A DNA stretch of 64,000 bases from NCBI GenBank assembly GCA_945881835.1, contig CAMCVP010000003.1, positions 62,001 through 126,000 on the forward strand. The letters are read 5' to 3'. The stretch is from Chryseobacterium gleum (GTDB lineage Bacteria; Bacteroidota; Bacteroidia; Flavobacteriales_D; Sanyastnellaceae). The notes beneath the pieces are model-generated. The model worked only from the letters and a program-made list of their open reading frames with translations, was not told the origin of the DNA and did no database searches. The position numbers were made by a program, and so were the translations under genes. This document shows positions 33,966 to 42,198 of the stretch, piece by piece; the stretch's first letter is position 1, and each line of letters opens with the position of its first letter.

Positions 33966-35096
33966 ATGAGATATTTAGTCCTTTTCCTCTTCTTGCCGTT
34001 TGTATCATTCGGACAGCAAACGGTTAACGAAACCATGATATACGATGGTATTACACGTAGTTATACCATTTACGTTCCTGCCAGTTATACTCCCGGTACA
34101 CCAGCGCCGATGGTGTTGAATTTTCATGGATATACCAGTTCTGCGTTTGAACAATTGTATTACGGCGATTTCCGCGCAATAGCCGATACAGCAGGTTTTC
34201 TAATCGTGGTTCCGAACGGAACGCTAGACGCAACGGGAGTGACATACTGGAATTCAGGTTGGGGTGGAACAGTGGACGATATTGGATTCACCAGCGCATT
34301 AATCGATGAAATGGCCGCAACTTATTCGGTGAATTTAGATCGTGTCTACAGCACAGGCATGTCAAACGGCGGTTTCATGAGTTACACGCTTGCTTGCTCA
34401 TTGAGTAATCGCATTGCAGCCATTGCTTCAGTCACTGGTTCAATGAATGTAGGTCAAGATCAAACCTGCAATGCACTACATCCAACGCCCGTGATGGAAA
34501 TTCATGGCACTGCAGATGCAACGGTTCCGTATGATGGAGGGACGTTTATGGAGGCTATTCCAAACGTGTTGTCATATTGGGTAAACTTCAACAATTGCAA
34601 TTCAAATCCGGTAGTTACCGATGTGCCAAATACGAATCTAACAGATGGATGCACTGCCGTTCATTACTTTTACGATGGAGGCGCCAACGGTGTTGATGTT
34701 GAACACTATAAAATCATTGATGGCGGACATACCTGGCCCGGTTCAATATTTACAATCGGTGTCACGAATAACGACTTCATTGCTTCAAAAAAAATATGGC
34801 AGTTCTTCTTGCAATACGACATCAACGGAAGAATTCAAGCAAACTCAGTTGCCGATTTGAATGCCGATAAGATTTCGATTTACCCAAATCCAACAACCGA
34901 TAAAATAGCCATTCAAGGATTTTCTCAAAAACTAACGGCTTCAAATTGCAGTTTGTTTTCTATTGAAGGCAAGCAGTTCAGCATTGATGTTCTGGAGAAC
35001 AACACCCTTGATACAAGCAACCTTGAAAGCGGGGTGTACTTTGTGCGTATCGCAACCCAAGAGGGGAGTTCTACTGTTCAGTTTGTGAAATTGTAA
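33966..35096 (+). CDS. Secreted CE1/PHB-depolymerase-like esterase with T9SS sorting domain
   Basis: 376 aa with an N-terminal signal (MRYLVLFLFLPFVSFG). The alpha/beta-hydrolase domain resembles the LpqC/poly(3-hydroxybutyrate) depolymerase and feruloyl esterase group: LNFHGYTSSAFEQ (oxyanion region, about 49), nucleophile elbow STGMSNGGFM (Ser about 130), an aspartate in EIHGTADATVPYDGG (about 178-192), and a histidine in IDGGHTWPG (about 259). The C-terminus (about 300-376) is a type A T9SS domain (SIYPNPTTDK...). Substrate unknown: aryl esters on polysaccharide or a polyester. A -7-like TACATTTA ends 3 nt before the ATG. Confidence 0.88.
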   Translation: MRYLVLFLFLPFVSFGQQTVNETMIYDGITRSYTIYVPASYTPGTPAPMVLNFHGYTSSAFEQLYYGDFRAIADTAGFLIVVPNGTLDATGVTYWNSGWGGTVDDIGFTSALIDEMAATYSVNLDRVYSTGMSNGGFMSYTLACSLSNRIAAIASVTGSMNVGQDQTCNALHPTPVMEIHGTADATVPYDGGTFMEAIPNVLSYWVNFNNCNSNPVVTDVPNTNLTDGCTAVHYFYDGGANGVDVEHYKIIDGGHTWPGSIFTIGVTNNDFIASKKIWQFFLQYDINGRIQANSVADLNADKISIYPNPTTDKIAIQGFSQKLTASNCSLFSIEGKQFSIDVLENNTLDTSNLESGVYFVRIATQEGSSTVQFVKL

Positions 35097-35137
35097 TTTT
35101 CCTTATTCTTCTGTTAATTTGTGCACTGGCACGAATT

Positions 35138-35845
35138 TCATTGAGGCATGAATTCACTTGCGTTTTTCCCTTCCCAAACGCCCACAAATTTGAAGGGTAT
35201 AAATCGAGCGAACATTTCTTCCTTGTACCAATTCAGTTTGCGGGTAAGTGCTACCACTTCGCGGTGTTTTGGATTTTTGTAGGCATAATCCATCATCTCT
35301 TTTTGTGTCTTCCAAATGCTAAGGGTTGCCTGCTGAATCAGCGGCCACTCGCCAACGCCAATGGATAAAACAAGGCCATCATAACTTTCTAAACTCTGAC
35401 TAACAGATCCCACGCGACTCCAAAAAGACAAAAGTTTTCTGAATCGAATGCGCGCTCTTGTCAAGACAATGATAGGCTTGTCAATTGCCAATTCTGCATT
35501 TTTTCGGAACGGTGTTTTGCCATCCCAAGAGCCGTGCACTTCAGCTGAATGCATGTAAACGGTCATGTGCTCACTGCTTCGTTCTTGATATTCCTTGAAG
35601 AAATTATTTCCAGTAAAAAAGGTTTCCGCTTGAATATCAGATTCCCAATTGCAAAGAAGAACATATGTCCCAAAATTTGGGATGGCGCTAAATCCATTTT
35701 TCGCACCTGAACCCAATATTTTGTAAAAGGATAGTCCATCTACATTTTTTAGCCGGTCAAGCCCAAGTTGCATTTGCTTAAATGCCCACCACTTGTTTGC
35801 AGATGTTTCTAATTTGAAAAAGGTGCTTGTCGTTACTTGACTCAT
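35138..35845 (-). CDS. CrtA-like (spheroidene monooxygenase family) protein
   Basis: A 235-aa protein resembling the haem-dependent CrtA carotenoid monooxygenases: SFYKILGSGAKNGFSAIPNFGTYVLLCNWE, LTRARIRFRKLLSFWSRVGSVSQSLESYDGLVLSIGVGEWPLIQQATLSIWKT, and a C-terminal EEMFARFIPFKFVGVWEG. In phototrophs, CrtA ketolates spheroidene; in Bacteroidota, homologues are mostly uncharacterised. No other carotenoid gene is in the window, so the substrate is open. It faces the membrane-protein and photolyase-like genes divergently. Confidence 0.75.
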   Translation of the reverse strand: MSQVTTSTFFKLETSANKWWAFKQMQLGLDRLKNVDGLSFYKILGSGAKNGFSAIPNFGTYVLLCNWESDIQAETFFTGNNFFKEYQERSSEHMTVYMHSAEVHGSWDGKTPFRKNAELAIDKPIIVLTRARIRFRKLLSFWSRVGSVSQSLESYDGLVLSIGVGEWPLIQQATLSIWKTQKEMMDYAYKNPKHREVVALTRKLNWYKEEMFARFIPFKFVGVWEGKNASEFMPQ

Positions 35846-35928
35846 GGTGTTTTAAAGTAGTTTGAAAAAGAACCTCTTTCAATGAAAAATTTTCAAAGCT
35901 TTCTCTTTTCAAAAGTACAACTGGTCTT

Positions 35929-35936
35929 TAGCTTTG
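35929..35936 (+). promoter_or_regulatory. -7 box placed for leaderless transcription (membrane protein gene)
   Basis: TAGCTTTG fits TAnnTTTG, with TGCT and then the ATG at 35941 (4-nt gap). Confidence 0.48.
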
Positions 35937-35940
35937 TGCT

Positions 35941-36702
35941 ATGAATTTTATTCTTGAACTCAAAGAAAAAAACGAAACGTTGTATTACTTCGGTCTACTT
36001 TGTTTGGGGTTTTCAATTATCTTCCTAGCACTCACGAAATTGTCTAGCACGCAGGTGTACAATGTTAGTGCGTGGTACAAGCCTTTCAAATTTGCTTTCT
36101 CGACATTCCTCTTTGCTTGGGCAATGGTATGGTATTGCTCGTATTTGCCCGATTTCAATATCACTCGATTCAATTGGGCCATCATCTTACTGCTCGGATT
36201 CGAAATAGTATACATCGCTATTCAAGCGGGAAGGGGACAGTTGTCGCACTACAATCAAACTTCTTCGTTCTATAGTTTTTTATACGGATGTATGGCCTTG
36301 GCCGCAACGCTGGTGACCATCTACACAACTTATGTTGGCATTCTCTTTTTCACGAACGACTTTCCTGAATTGCCCAACTATTATTTGTGGGCCATTCGCT
36401 TAGGAATTTTCATTTTCGTGATTTTTTCCTTTGAAGGATTCGTCATGGGTTCTCGCTTAACCCACACCATAGGCGGACCAGACGGTGAAGCCGGAATTCC
36501 GCTTTTGAACTGGAGCACCAAATATGGAGATCCTCGCATTGCCCATTTCATTGGCATGCATGCGCTTCAAGTTATTCCAATTGTTTCTTTTTATTTATTG
36601 AAAAATACCAAAGCAACGGTCATACTTACGTTGCTTTATTTCGCTTTGGCGGTGTTTACGTTGGTTCAGGCGTTGCAGGGTAAGTCTATGTTTGGGAAAT
36701 AA
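35941..36702 (+). CDS. Seven-helix integral membrane protein, unknown function
   Basis: 253 aa with about seven hydrophobic segments (near residues 15-32, 50-68, 74-92, 108-130, 142-166, 195-215 and 222-240). Short polar loops include GSRLTHTIGGPDGEAGIPLLNWSTKYGDPRIAHFIGMHALQ, with two His residues near membrane borders. I do not assign a family. It lies 60 bp upstream of the photolyase-like gene on the same strand and may be co-transcribed. Confidence 0.72.
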   Translation: MNFILELKEKNETLYYFGLLCLGFSIIFLALTKLSSTQVYNVSAWYKPFKFAFSTFLFAWAMVWYCSYLPDFNITRFNWAIILLLGFEIVYIAIQAGRGQLSHYNQTSSFYSFLYGCMALAATLVTIYTTYVGILFFTNDFPELPNYYLWAIRLGIFIFVIFSFEGFVMGSRLTHTIGGPDGEAGIPLLNWSTKYGDPRIAHFIGMHALQVIPIVSFYLLKNTKATVILTLLYFALAVFTLVQALQGKSMFGK

Positions 36703-36762
36703 CGCTGCGCGTTTCCGAACTTTTAGATTGCTTAATTGTTGCTTTGAGAAGAGTACACTTCT

Positions 36763-38235
36763 GTGCAAGAAATAAATGTGGTTTGGTTGAAGCGCGATTT
36801 GAGGTTCGTAGATCACGAGCCTCTTTTTCATGCGCAACAAGAACCACTTCCATTTGTAATTCTCTACATCTTTGAACCTTCGGTGATGAGTCATCACGAC
36901 TCCGATGTGCGACATTGGCGATTCGTTCACGAATCGCTGAAAGACTTGAATAAGCAGTTGGCTCCTTTCAACAAACACATTGAAATCTTTCACAACGAAG
37001 CGCAGGTTGTGTTCAATGCACTCGCTTCTTCCTTCCATATAAAAACCATTTTTTCTTCTGAAGAAATAGGGAACCTTTTAACCTTCGAACGCGACTTAAA
37101 CATGCAGTTGTTTTTCCATTCGAAAAATATTCAATGGTTAGAATTTCAAACGAACGGAGTCGTGCGTCGATTGAAGAATCGTCAGGAATGGCCAAAGTTG
37201 TGGGAGACAACCATGCGCAGTCCAGCAAGAAAAATTGAACTCAAGGAATTGAATAATTTCCAATTGAATGAAGAAGAATTTTCTTCTTTTCGTGGTGAAG
37301 AATTGCCTCTTGAAATAACTGAACGCAATCTGAATTTTCAGGAAGGTGGAGAGACATTGGCTTGGCGTTATTTGCAGAGTTTTCTTTCCGAACGAAGCGT
37401 AAACTACAGCAAACACATAAGCAGTCCTTCGCTCAGCAGAAGAGGCTGCAGCAGGCTTTCGCCCTACTTAGCTTATGGAAACATAAGTATGCGCGCGGTT
37501 TATCAATTCACCCTTCAACAGTATCCTTCTTCAACAAACAAACGTGCGCTTTCAAATTTCATTTCACGTCTGCATTGGCATTGCCACTTCATTCAAAAAT
37601 TTGAATCGGAATGTCGGTATGAAATAGAGAACATCAATCGCGCCTACAACGCCTTGGTTAAGCCGAAGAATGAAATGTATATAAAGGCTTGGCAGGATGG
37701 AATGACGGGCGTTCCGCTGGTAGACGCGTGTATGCGTTGTCTAAAGGAAACGGGATACATTAACTTCCGTATGCGCGCCATGGTGGTGTCGTTTTTCGTG
37801 TTCAACTTGTGGCAAGATTGGCAAGAGCTCCATTTTTTAGCGCGCATGTTTCTCGACTACGAGCCGGGCATTCACTATCCGCAATTGCAGATGCAAAGCG
37901 GAACCACAGGCATTAACACCATTCGCATTTACAATCCGATTAAGAACTCTGAATCGCACGATGCTCAAGGTCTCTTCATAAAGCAATGGATTCCTGAATT
38001 GCGAAACATTCCAGAAGCCTTTATTCACGAGCCTCACAAACTTTCGGTCATTGAGCAAGAAATGTACGGGTGTATTATTGGAAAAGATTATCCTGCACCC
38101 ATTGTCGATGTGGAAGAAACTCGGAAACACTCAAGCGAAATCGTTTGGAGTTTCAGAAAGAAAGATGAAGTGAAGGTGGAAGGAAAACGTATTTTGAAGA
38201 AGCATGTGAGTCGCACGAATCCGAAAAGAAAATAA
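36763..38235 (+). CDS. Photolyase/cryptochrome-family flavoprotein, divergent type
   Basis: 490 aa. The N-terminal Rossmann antenna-type domain begins [16 protein letters not shown] (start GTG at 36763; no earlier usable start). The C-terminal FAD domain has [48 protein letters not shown] and [30 protein letters not shown]. The usual late motif (NNGGWQW...GTDAAPYFRIFNP) is replaced by [25 protein letters not shown], so this is not a standard class I CPD photolyase. Function may be DNA repair or blue-light sensing; which one is not decidable here. Confidence 0.85.
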   Translation: MQEINVVWLKRDLRFVDHEPLFHAQQEPLPFVILYIFEPSVMSHHDSDVRHWRFVHESLKDLNKQLAPFNKHIEIFHNEAQVVFNALASSFHIKTIFSSEEIGNLLTFERDLNMQLFFHSKNIQWLEFQTNGVVRRLKNRQEWPKLWETTMRSPARKIELKELNNFQLNEEEFSSFRGEELPLEITERNLNFQEGGETLAWRYLQSFLSERSVNYSKHISSPSLSRRGCSRLSPYLAYGNISMRAVYQFTLQQYPSSTNKRALSNFISRLHWHCHFIQKFESECRYEIENINRAYNALVKPKNEMYIKAWQDGMTGVPLVDACMRCLKETGYINFRMRAMVVSFFVFNLWQDWQELHFLARMFLDYEPGIHYPQLQMQSGTTGINTIRIYNPIKNSESHDAQGLFIKQWIPELRNIPEAFIHEPHKLSVIEQEMYGCIIGKDYPAPIVDVEETRKHSSEIVWSFRKKDEVKVEGKRILKKHVSRTNPKRK

Positions 38236-38264
38236 ATCAATAGATTCCATCTATTTTAGCATTC

Positions 38265-38272
38265 AGATTTTG
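38265..38272 (+). promoter_or_regulatory. -7-like box 4 nt before the SH3 gene
   Basis: AGATTTTG keeps the TTTG half of TAnnTTTG and is followed by AACA and the ATG at 38277. Weak match, but the spacing is identical to the other leaderless candidates. Confidence 0.3.
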
Positions 38273-38276
38273 AACA

Positions 38277-39053
38277 ATGAAATACATCTTTTCTTTTTTG
38301 ATATTCATAAGCTTGAATCAAGTTTTTGCAATTGATTCTTATCAAGCGAATGAATCACTTAACGTGCTTACATTATCTGGAATTAAACTTCGCGACAAGC
38401 CCGGAGGGACTGTTCTTCAGTCGATACCTTTTGCCTCAAAGGTGGTAACACTTGAACCCAAGAATAATAATTTCCCTGTGACCGTTGAAGGGATAAAAGG
38501 CTCTTGGGTAAAAGTGAACTTCAATGATAAAATTGGATATGTATTCGATGGGTTTTTATCGAGACTTCCAGCACCGAGTTTAACAGATGCCAATCTTCGC
38601 GCATATGTGAAGCGTGAATTCAAAGTCTTGAGTGAAGACCTTCCGCTTTCATATTTGGCCTACAGCGATCTTGGAGCCACTGGAAATACTGTTTTATTTC
38701 TGGAATGGAACGGACAAAAGTGCGCTTATGAGAATCATTTTTATTATGAAGGTGGTGGTGAAAATCTTTCTATTCCGGGTGTTTCAATGGAAGAAGCCTA
38801 TTTGCTTGTGCGCATTATTGAGCGCGATGCCTACGAATATGCATTAAAAGAAATGATTCATCCCGAGGATTTCGATAAGCGCCCTTACACAGAATTTGTG
38901 TTGAATGGTGTTTCCTACGAATCTGCCGAAGATGGCTCAAGTATAGAGAAAAATGATTTTTACTTGTGTGATTTAACTTCAGGATGCGACTACCAAGTGA
39001 CAATAAATAAGCACGAAAATTTTGTGCTCATCAACATCGGTGGCGGTTGTTAA
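38277..39053 (+). CDS. Secreted SH3b-domain protein, unknown function
   Basis: 258 aa with a signal peptide (MKYIFSFLIFISLNQVFA). A bacterial SH3 domain covers about residues 28-98 (LNVLTLSGIKLRDKPGGTVLQSIPFASKVVTLE...GSWVKVNFNDKIGYVFDGFLS), a fold that often binds peptidoglycan or peptides. The remaining ~150 residues are unassigned, with three conserved-looking acidic patches and a C-terminal GGGC. Periplasmic or lipid-free secreted location inferred. The downstream tcdA gene begins 13 nt later, so they may share a transcript. Confidence 0.75.
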   Translation: MKYIFSFLIFISLNQVFAIDSYQANESLNVLTLSGIKLRDKPGGTVLQSIPFASKVVTLEPKNNNFPVTVEGIKGSWVKVNFNDKIGYVFDGFLSRLPAPSLTDANLRAYVKREFKVLSEDLPLSYLAYSDLGATGNTVLFLEWNGQKCAYENHFYYEGGGENLSIPGVSMEEAYLLVRIIERDAYEYALKEMIHPEDFDKRPYTEFVLNGVSYESAEDGSSIEKNDFYLCDLTSGCDYQVTINKHENFVLINIGGGC

Positions 39054-39066
39054 TTTTTTTATTTAA

Positions 39067-39789
39067 ATGGAAGATATCAGTTGGTTGTCGCGAACGAGTT
39101 TATTAATTGGAGAAGAAACCCTTCGCAAGTTGACCTCGAAGCATGTCATGGTAGTTGGAATGGGGGGCGTCGGATCCTTTGCCGCCGAGTTCATTGCCCG
39201 CTCGGGTATTGGTAAAATGACAATCATCGATGGAGATGTTGTTGATCCAACGAATCGAAATCGCCAACTTCCTGCTTTAGCAACCAACCACGGAGAATCA
39301 AAAGTGGAGATCATGGCTGAACGCATTCGTGCAATTAATCCGGAAATAGAATTGAAGGTGGTGAAGGAATTTGTTAATCCGACTATGGTTGAAGAGCAAT
39401 TGAAGAATCGTCCAGATTATATCATTGATGCCATCGACAGCATCACTCCCAAACTCACGTTTATTCGTCTCGCTTTCGAGAGTAAGATTCCTTTGGTAAG
39501 TAGCATGGGTGCAGGCGCGAAGTTAGATCCAACGAAACTTCAGGTCGTTGATATTTCAAAGACGTATAACTGTCCTTTCGCGCAGCAAATAAGAAAGAAT
39601 TTAAAATCTAGCGGTATTCGCAAAGGGGTGAAGGTGGTCTTCAGCCCCGAACTTCCAATAAAGGAAAGTCTAATGCTTACCGATGGAAAGAATTACAAGA
39701 AGTCGGCATACGGAACCATATCCTACATGCCGGCTACTTTCGGAAGCGTGGTCGCTTCTGTAGCAATCAGAGATTTAATGCAGGCTTAG
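39067..39789 (+). CDS. tcdA: tRNA threonylcarbamoyladenosine dehydratase TcdA
   Basis: 240 aa, a ThiF/MoeB/E1-like adenylating enzyme that cyclises t6A37 to ct6A in tRNAs reading ANN codons. The ATP-binding loop VVGMGGVGSFAAEFIARSGIG is at about residues 31-51, followed by DGDVVDPTNRNRQLPAL (the R-x(5)-K/Q region) and DAIDSITPKLTFI. The catalytic-cysteine region is YNCPFAQQIRKNLKSSGIRKGVKVVFSPE. Length fits the short bacterial form. The stop overlaps the tail of a small minus-strand ORF by 4 nt. Confidence 0.9.
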   Translation: MEDISWLSRTSLLIGEETLRKLTSKHVMVVGMGGVGSFAAEFIARSGIGKMTIIDGDVVDPTNRNRQLPALATNHGESKVEIMAERIRAINPEIELKVVKEFVNPTMVEEQLKNRPDYIIDAIDSITPKLTFIRLAFESKIPLVSSMGAGAKLDPTKLQVVDISKTYNCPFAQQIRKNLKSSGIRKGVKVVFSPELPIKESLMLTDGKNYKKSAYGTISYMPATFGSVVASVAIRDLMQA

Positions 39790-39890
39790 TCGTACTTCGG
39801 CTTCTTGTCGCGCTTTTCAGCTTTCTTCTCTTTTGCAGTTTTGGTCGCAACTTTTTTTACTTCCTTTTTAACGTCTTTACCTTTTCCCAT
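39786..39890 (-). CDS. 34-aa lysine-rich small protein
   Basis: Not in the ORF track. ATG at 39890, TAA at 39786-39788. The product MGKGKDVKKEVKKVATKTAKEKK... contains more than a third lysine, with Glu, Ala and Asp, and ends KPKYD. A minus-strand -7 box TAAATTCG (39918-39925) lies 28 nt upstream, giving it its own promoter. Small MGKGKD-type basic proteins are frequent in bacterial genomes; nucleic-acid or ribosome binding is guessed from charge only. It overlaps the convergent tcdA stop by 4 nt. Confidence 0.6.
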   Translation of the reverse strand: MGKGKDVKKEVKKVATKTAKEKKAEKRDKKPKYD

Positions 39891-39917
39891 GATATTGTAG
39901 TTTAAGTGTTAACGAAC

Positions 39918-39925
39918 CGAATTTA
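39918..39925 (-). promoter_or_regulatory. -7 box for the 34-aa ORF
   Basis: Minus-strand TAAATTCG fits TAnnTTYG in the short gap after the cupin gene. Confidence 0.35.
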
Positions 39926-39936
39926 AGGTGAAATTT

Positions 39937-40359
39937 TTACTTCAACTCAAAATCTTTGAAATCGAATCCAGGGCTTACTTGACAACCCACCAAACAAAAG
40001 TCTGATTCAGGAGCCAATCTCGCACCAAACCACGTGTTGGCTGGAACGACATGCTGAAGCACTTCGCCATTTAAAAGATCTTTTCCCAAGCGAGTAATCA
40101 TCTCATTTCCGTTAGTATCGAGTTCAATAATTTGCAATGTTTGTCCATCGTGGAAGTACCAAATCTCTTCGCTTTTTATGCGGTGCAGGGCAGAAGTTTG
40201 TCCTTTTTCAAGTAGGAAAAAAATGCTCGTGCAAATAGAGCGCTCCCCTTCGAAACCTTCAAACTGAAATGACTTTTCACTTCGGAAATTTTCTTTGTAA
40301 TAACCACCTTCGGGGTGAGGAAGCATTGCTAGTTTGTCTATGTATGTTTTTGCATTCAT
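39937..40359 (-). CDS. Cupin_5 (DUF985) domain protein
   Basis: A 140-aa single-domain cupin. Motifs: MLPHPEGGYYKENFRS at the N-terminus; STSIFFLLEKGQTSALHRIKSEEIWYFHDGQTL, with the potential metal ligands His and Glu; then HVVPANTWFGARL and a final VSPGFDFKDFEL, which is the DUF985 signature. The family is often annotated as sugar-epimerase-like, but no activity is established. Minus-strand TACTTTTA (40364-40371) ends 4 nt before the ATG, another near-leaderless candidate. Confidence 0.88.
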   Translation of the reverse strand: MNAKTYIDKLAMLPHPEGGYYKENFRSEKSFQFEGFEGERSICTSIFFLLEKGQTSALHRIKSEEIWYFHDGQTLQIIELDTNGNEMITRLGKDLLNGEVLQHVVPANTWFGARLAPESDFCLVGCQVSPGFDFKDFELK

Positions 40360-40376
40360 TGCTTAAAAGTATGAAT

Positions 40377-40401
40377 AAAAAAAGGGAGTCCGAAGACTCC
40401 C
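40377..40401 (-). terminator. Terminator of the fasciclin gene
   Basis: On the minus strand GGGAGTC-TTCG-GACTCCC followed by seven T. The UUCG tetraloop makes it a strong hairpin. Confidence 0.92.
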
Positions 40402-40426
40402 AATTTTCCTACCTTATCTAACCTAA

Positions 40427-41956
40427 TTATTCTTTGATGAAGTATACACGAGCTCCGTTTTGAACGAAGATGGTGTATACACCACTTGCGAATTCTGAAG
40501 TGTTAAATACAGTTTGCTTTCCGTTTAATTTTCCTTGAGCAACGATTTGTCCTGCTGCATTTACAACTTGAAATAATTCGTTGTTGTTGTCAGATGATTG
40601 TACAGTGATGTTGTTTGAACAAGGATTTGGGAATGCGCTAACATTCAAAGTTTGAAGTCCTTCTACCGATGCTGGAGGAAGAAGAACAGCGTCGATAACG
40701 TGAACAACTCCGTTCCATGCGTTTAAGTCTGCTGCAACGATGTTTGCATTGTTGATCATTGGTCCAGCCATAGGCAATGTGATCGTTGCATCATCTCCTT
40801 GCAACATGGTTACAACTTGTCCATCTACCAAATCAGCTGCAGCAATGGTTTCGCCTACAGCATGGTATAATAGAACGTTGGTTAAAGCTGTAGGGTTTGC
40901 CAACAACGAAGGAACCGTTCCTGCTGGAAGTGACGAGAACGCATCGTCAACTGGAGCAAATACAGTGAAGAAATATTCGTCTTCTAAAGTGGTCTGTAAA
41001 CCAGCAGCACCAATAGCAGTTTCTAAGATAGTATGTGCTGGTGAACCAGCGATGATTTCCATTACGTTATTCGCAATAATGCCAGGAGCAATAACCGCGT
41101 CAATTACGTGAACAACACCATTGTCGGTTACGATATCTGCAACTGTAACTTGTGCGTGATTAATGAATACGCTTCCGTTGATGAATGAAACGGTAACATC
41201 TACACCAGATAATGTTGTAATGGTCATACCGTCAGCCAAATCAGTAGACAATGCAGCAGATGGCACAACGTGGTATGTAAGGATGAAAGTCAATAATCCT
41301 GAAGGATCTGCAAGCAATGCGTCAATGATTGGTTGTGGAACCAAAGCAAAAGCAGCATCGGTTGGTGCGAATACAGTGAATGAACCTGGGCTGTCAAGTG
41401 CGCCATCCAAACCAGCTAAACCAACAACTGCCTCAAGGGTAGTGTGATCAGGTGATGCTACTATCACATCCCAAATAGAGTTTTGAAGTTGTGGAGCAGG
41501 TGGTAACAAAACGCCATCTGTAACGTGCAAAATGCCGTTGCTCACAACGATATCTGCTACAATCACTTGGTTTGTTCCATTGATGAAAACACCGTTGTTG
41601 ATTGTTACTGAAATATCTGAACCGTTTAACATGGTAGCAGTTTGACCGTCGAACAATTGTCCAGATGACACAGCAGCACCGTCAAGAACATGGTAAAGTA
41701 AAATGTCGGTCAATGCAGGAATATCAGCTAATAGAGCATCTACAGTGCCAGCAGGTAATGCAGCAAATGCAGCATCGGTTGGAGCAAAAACTGTGATTGG
41801 GTCTAATGTTCCCAATGCACCATCAAGGCCAGCAGCCAAAACAGCAGCTTCAAGGATAGTGTGATCAGGTGAATTTTGAATAACGTCAAAAGCAGTCTGA
41901 GCTTTTGTTGTTGTGAACCCTAGAATCATTGATAGGGCAAATAGAATTTTTTTCAT
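40427..41956 (-). CDS. Secreted triple-fasciclin (FAS1) protein with T9SS sorting domain
   Basis: 509 aa with a signal peptide (MKKILFALSMILGFTTTKA). Three FAS1 domains follow at about residues 21-155, 160-300 and 305-435. Each has the H1 motif FTVFAPTDAAF (FFTVFAPVDDAF in the third) and an H2 region such as NGILHVTDGVLLPP or NGVVHVIDAVIAPG. The C-terminal 75 residues form a T9SS type A domain (VSAFPNPCSNNITVQ...). FAS1 proteins mediate cell adhesion, so a surface or matrix adhesin is inferred. Ends in a strong terminator; it stands as a single-gene unit. Confidence 0.93.
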   Translation of the reverse strand: MKKILFALSMILGFTTTKAQTAFDVIQNSPDHTILEAAVLAAGLDGALGTLDPITVFAPTDAAFAALPAGTVDALLADIPALTDILLYHVLDGAAVSSGQLFDGQTATMLNGSDISVTINNGVFINGTNQVIVADIVVSNGILHVTDGVLLPPAPQLQNSIWDVIVASPDHTTLEAVVGLAGLDGALDSPGSFTVFAPTDAAFALVPQPIIDALLADPSGLLTFILTYHVVPSAALSTDLADGMTITTLSGVDVTVSFINGSVFINHAQVTVADIVTDNGVVHVIDAVIAPGIIANNVMEIIAGSPAHTILETAIGAAGLQTTLEDEYFFTVFAPVDDAFSSLPAGTVPSLLANPTALTNVLLYHAVGETIAAADLVDGQVVTMLQGDDATITLPMAGPMINNANIVAADLNAWNGVVHVIDAVLLPPASVEGLQTLNVSAFPNPCSNNITVQSSDNNNELFQVVNAAGQIVAQGKLNGKQTVFNTSEFASGVYTIFVQNGARVYFIKE

Positions 41957-42198
41957 TTGTTTAATATTTTGTCTTTAAGATTAAACAGAGTTAACTTGGG
42001 TTTGTTCAATCGCATCATTAAGAAATATGATATAAGTCAGTAAGGTGTTTTCTGTACAGCAAAAATGATTGGTTGAGATGTTGTCTTTTTTTGCTTAAAA
42101 TTTGAACTTGAAGAAAAAAATTAGACGGAGCCTGGTTATATGCGTTTTTTTTCTGATTAACTTTCGCAATAATTAATCATTTCCTAAGCGTTGTACAA

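Noticed and set aside
41957-42198. Hidden gene in the 242-bp divergent gap between the fasciclin gene and the 42199 gene
   Set aside because: No convincing ORF or RNA structure; only a candidate -7 box at 42158-42165.
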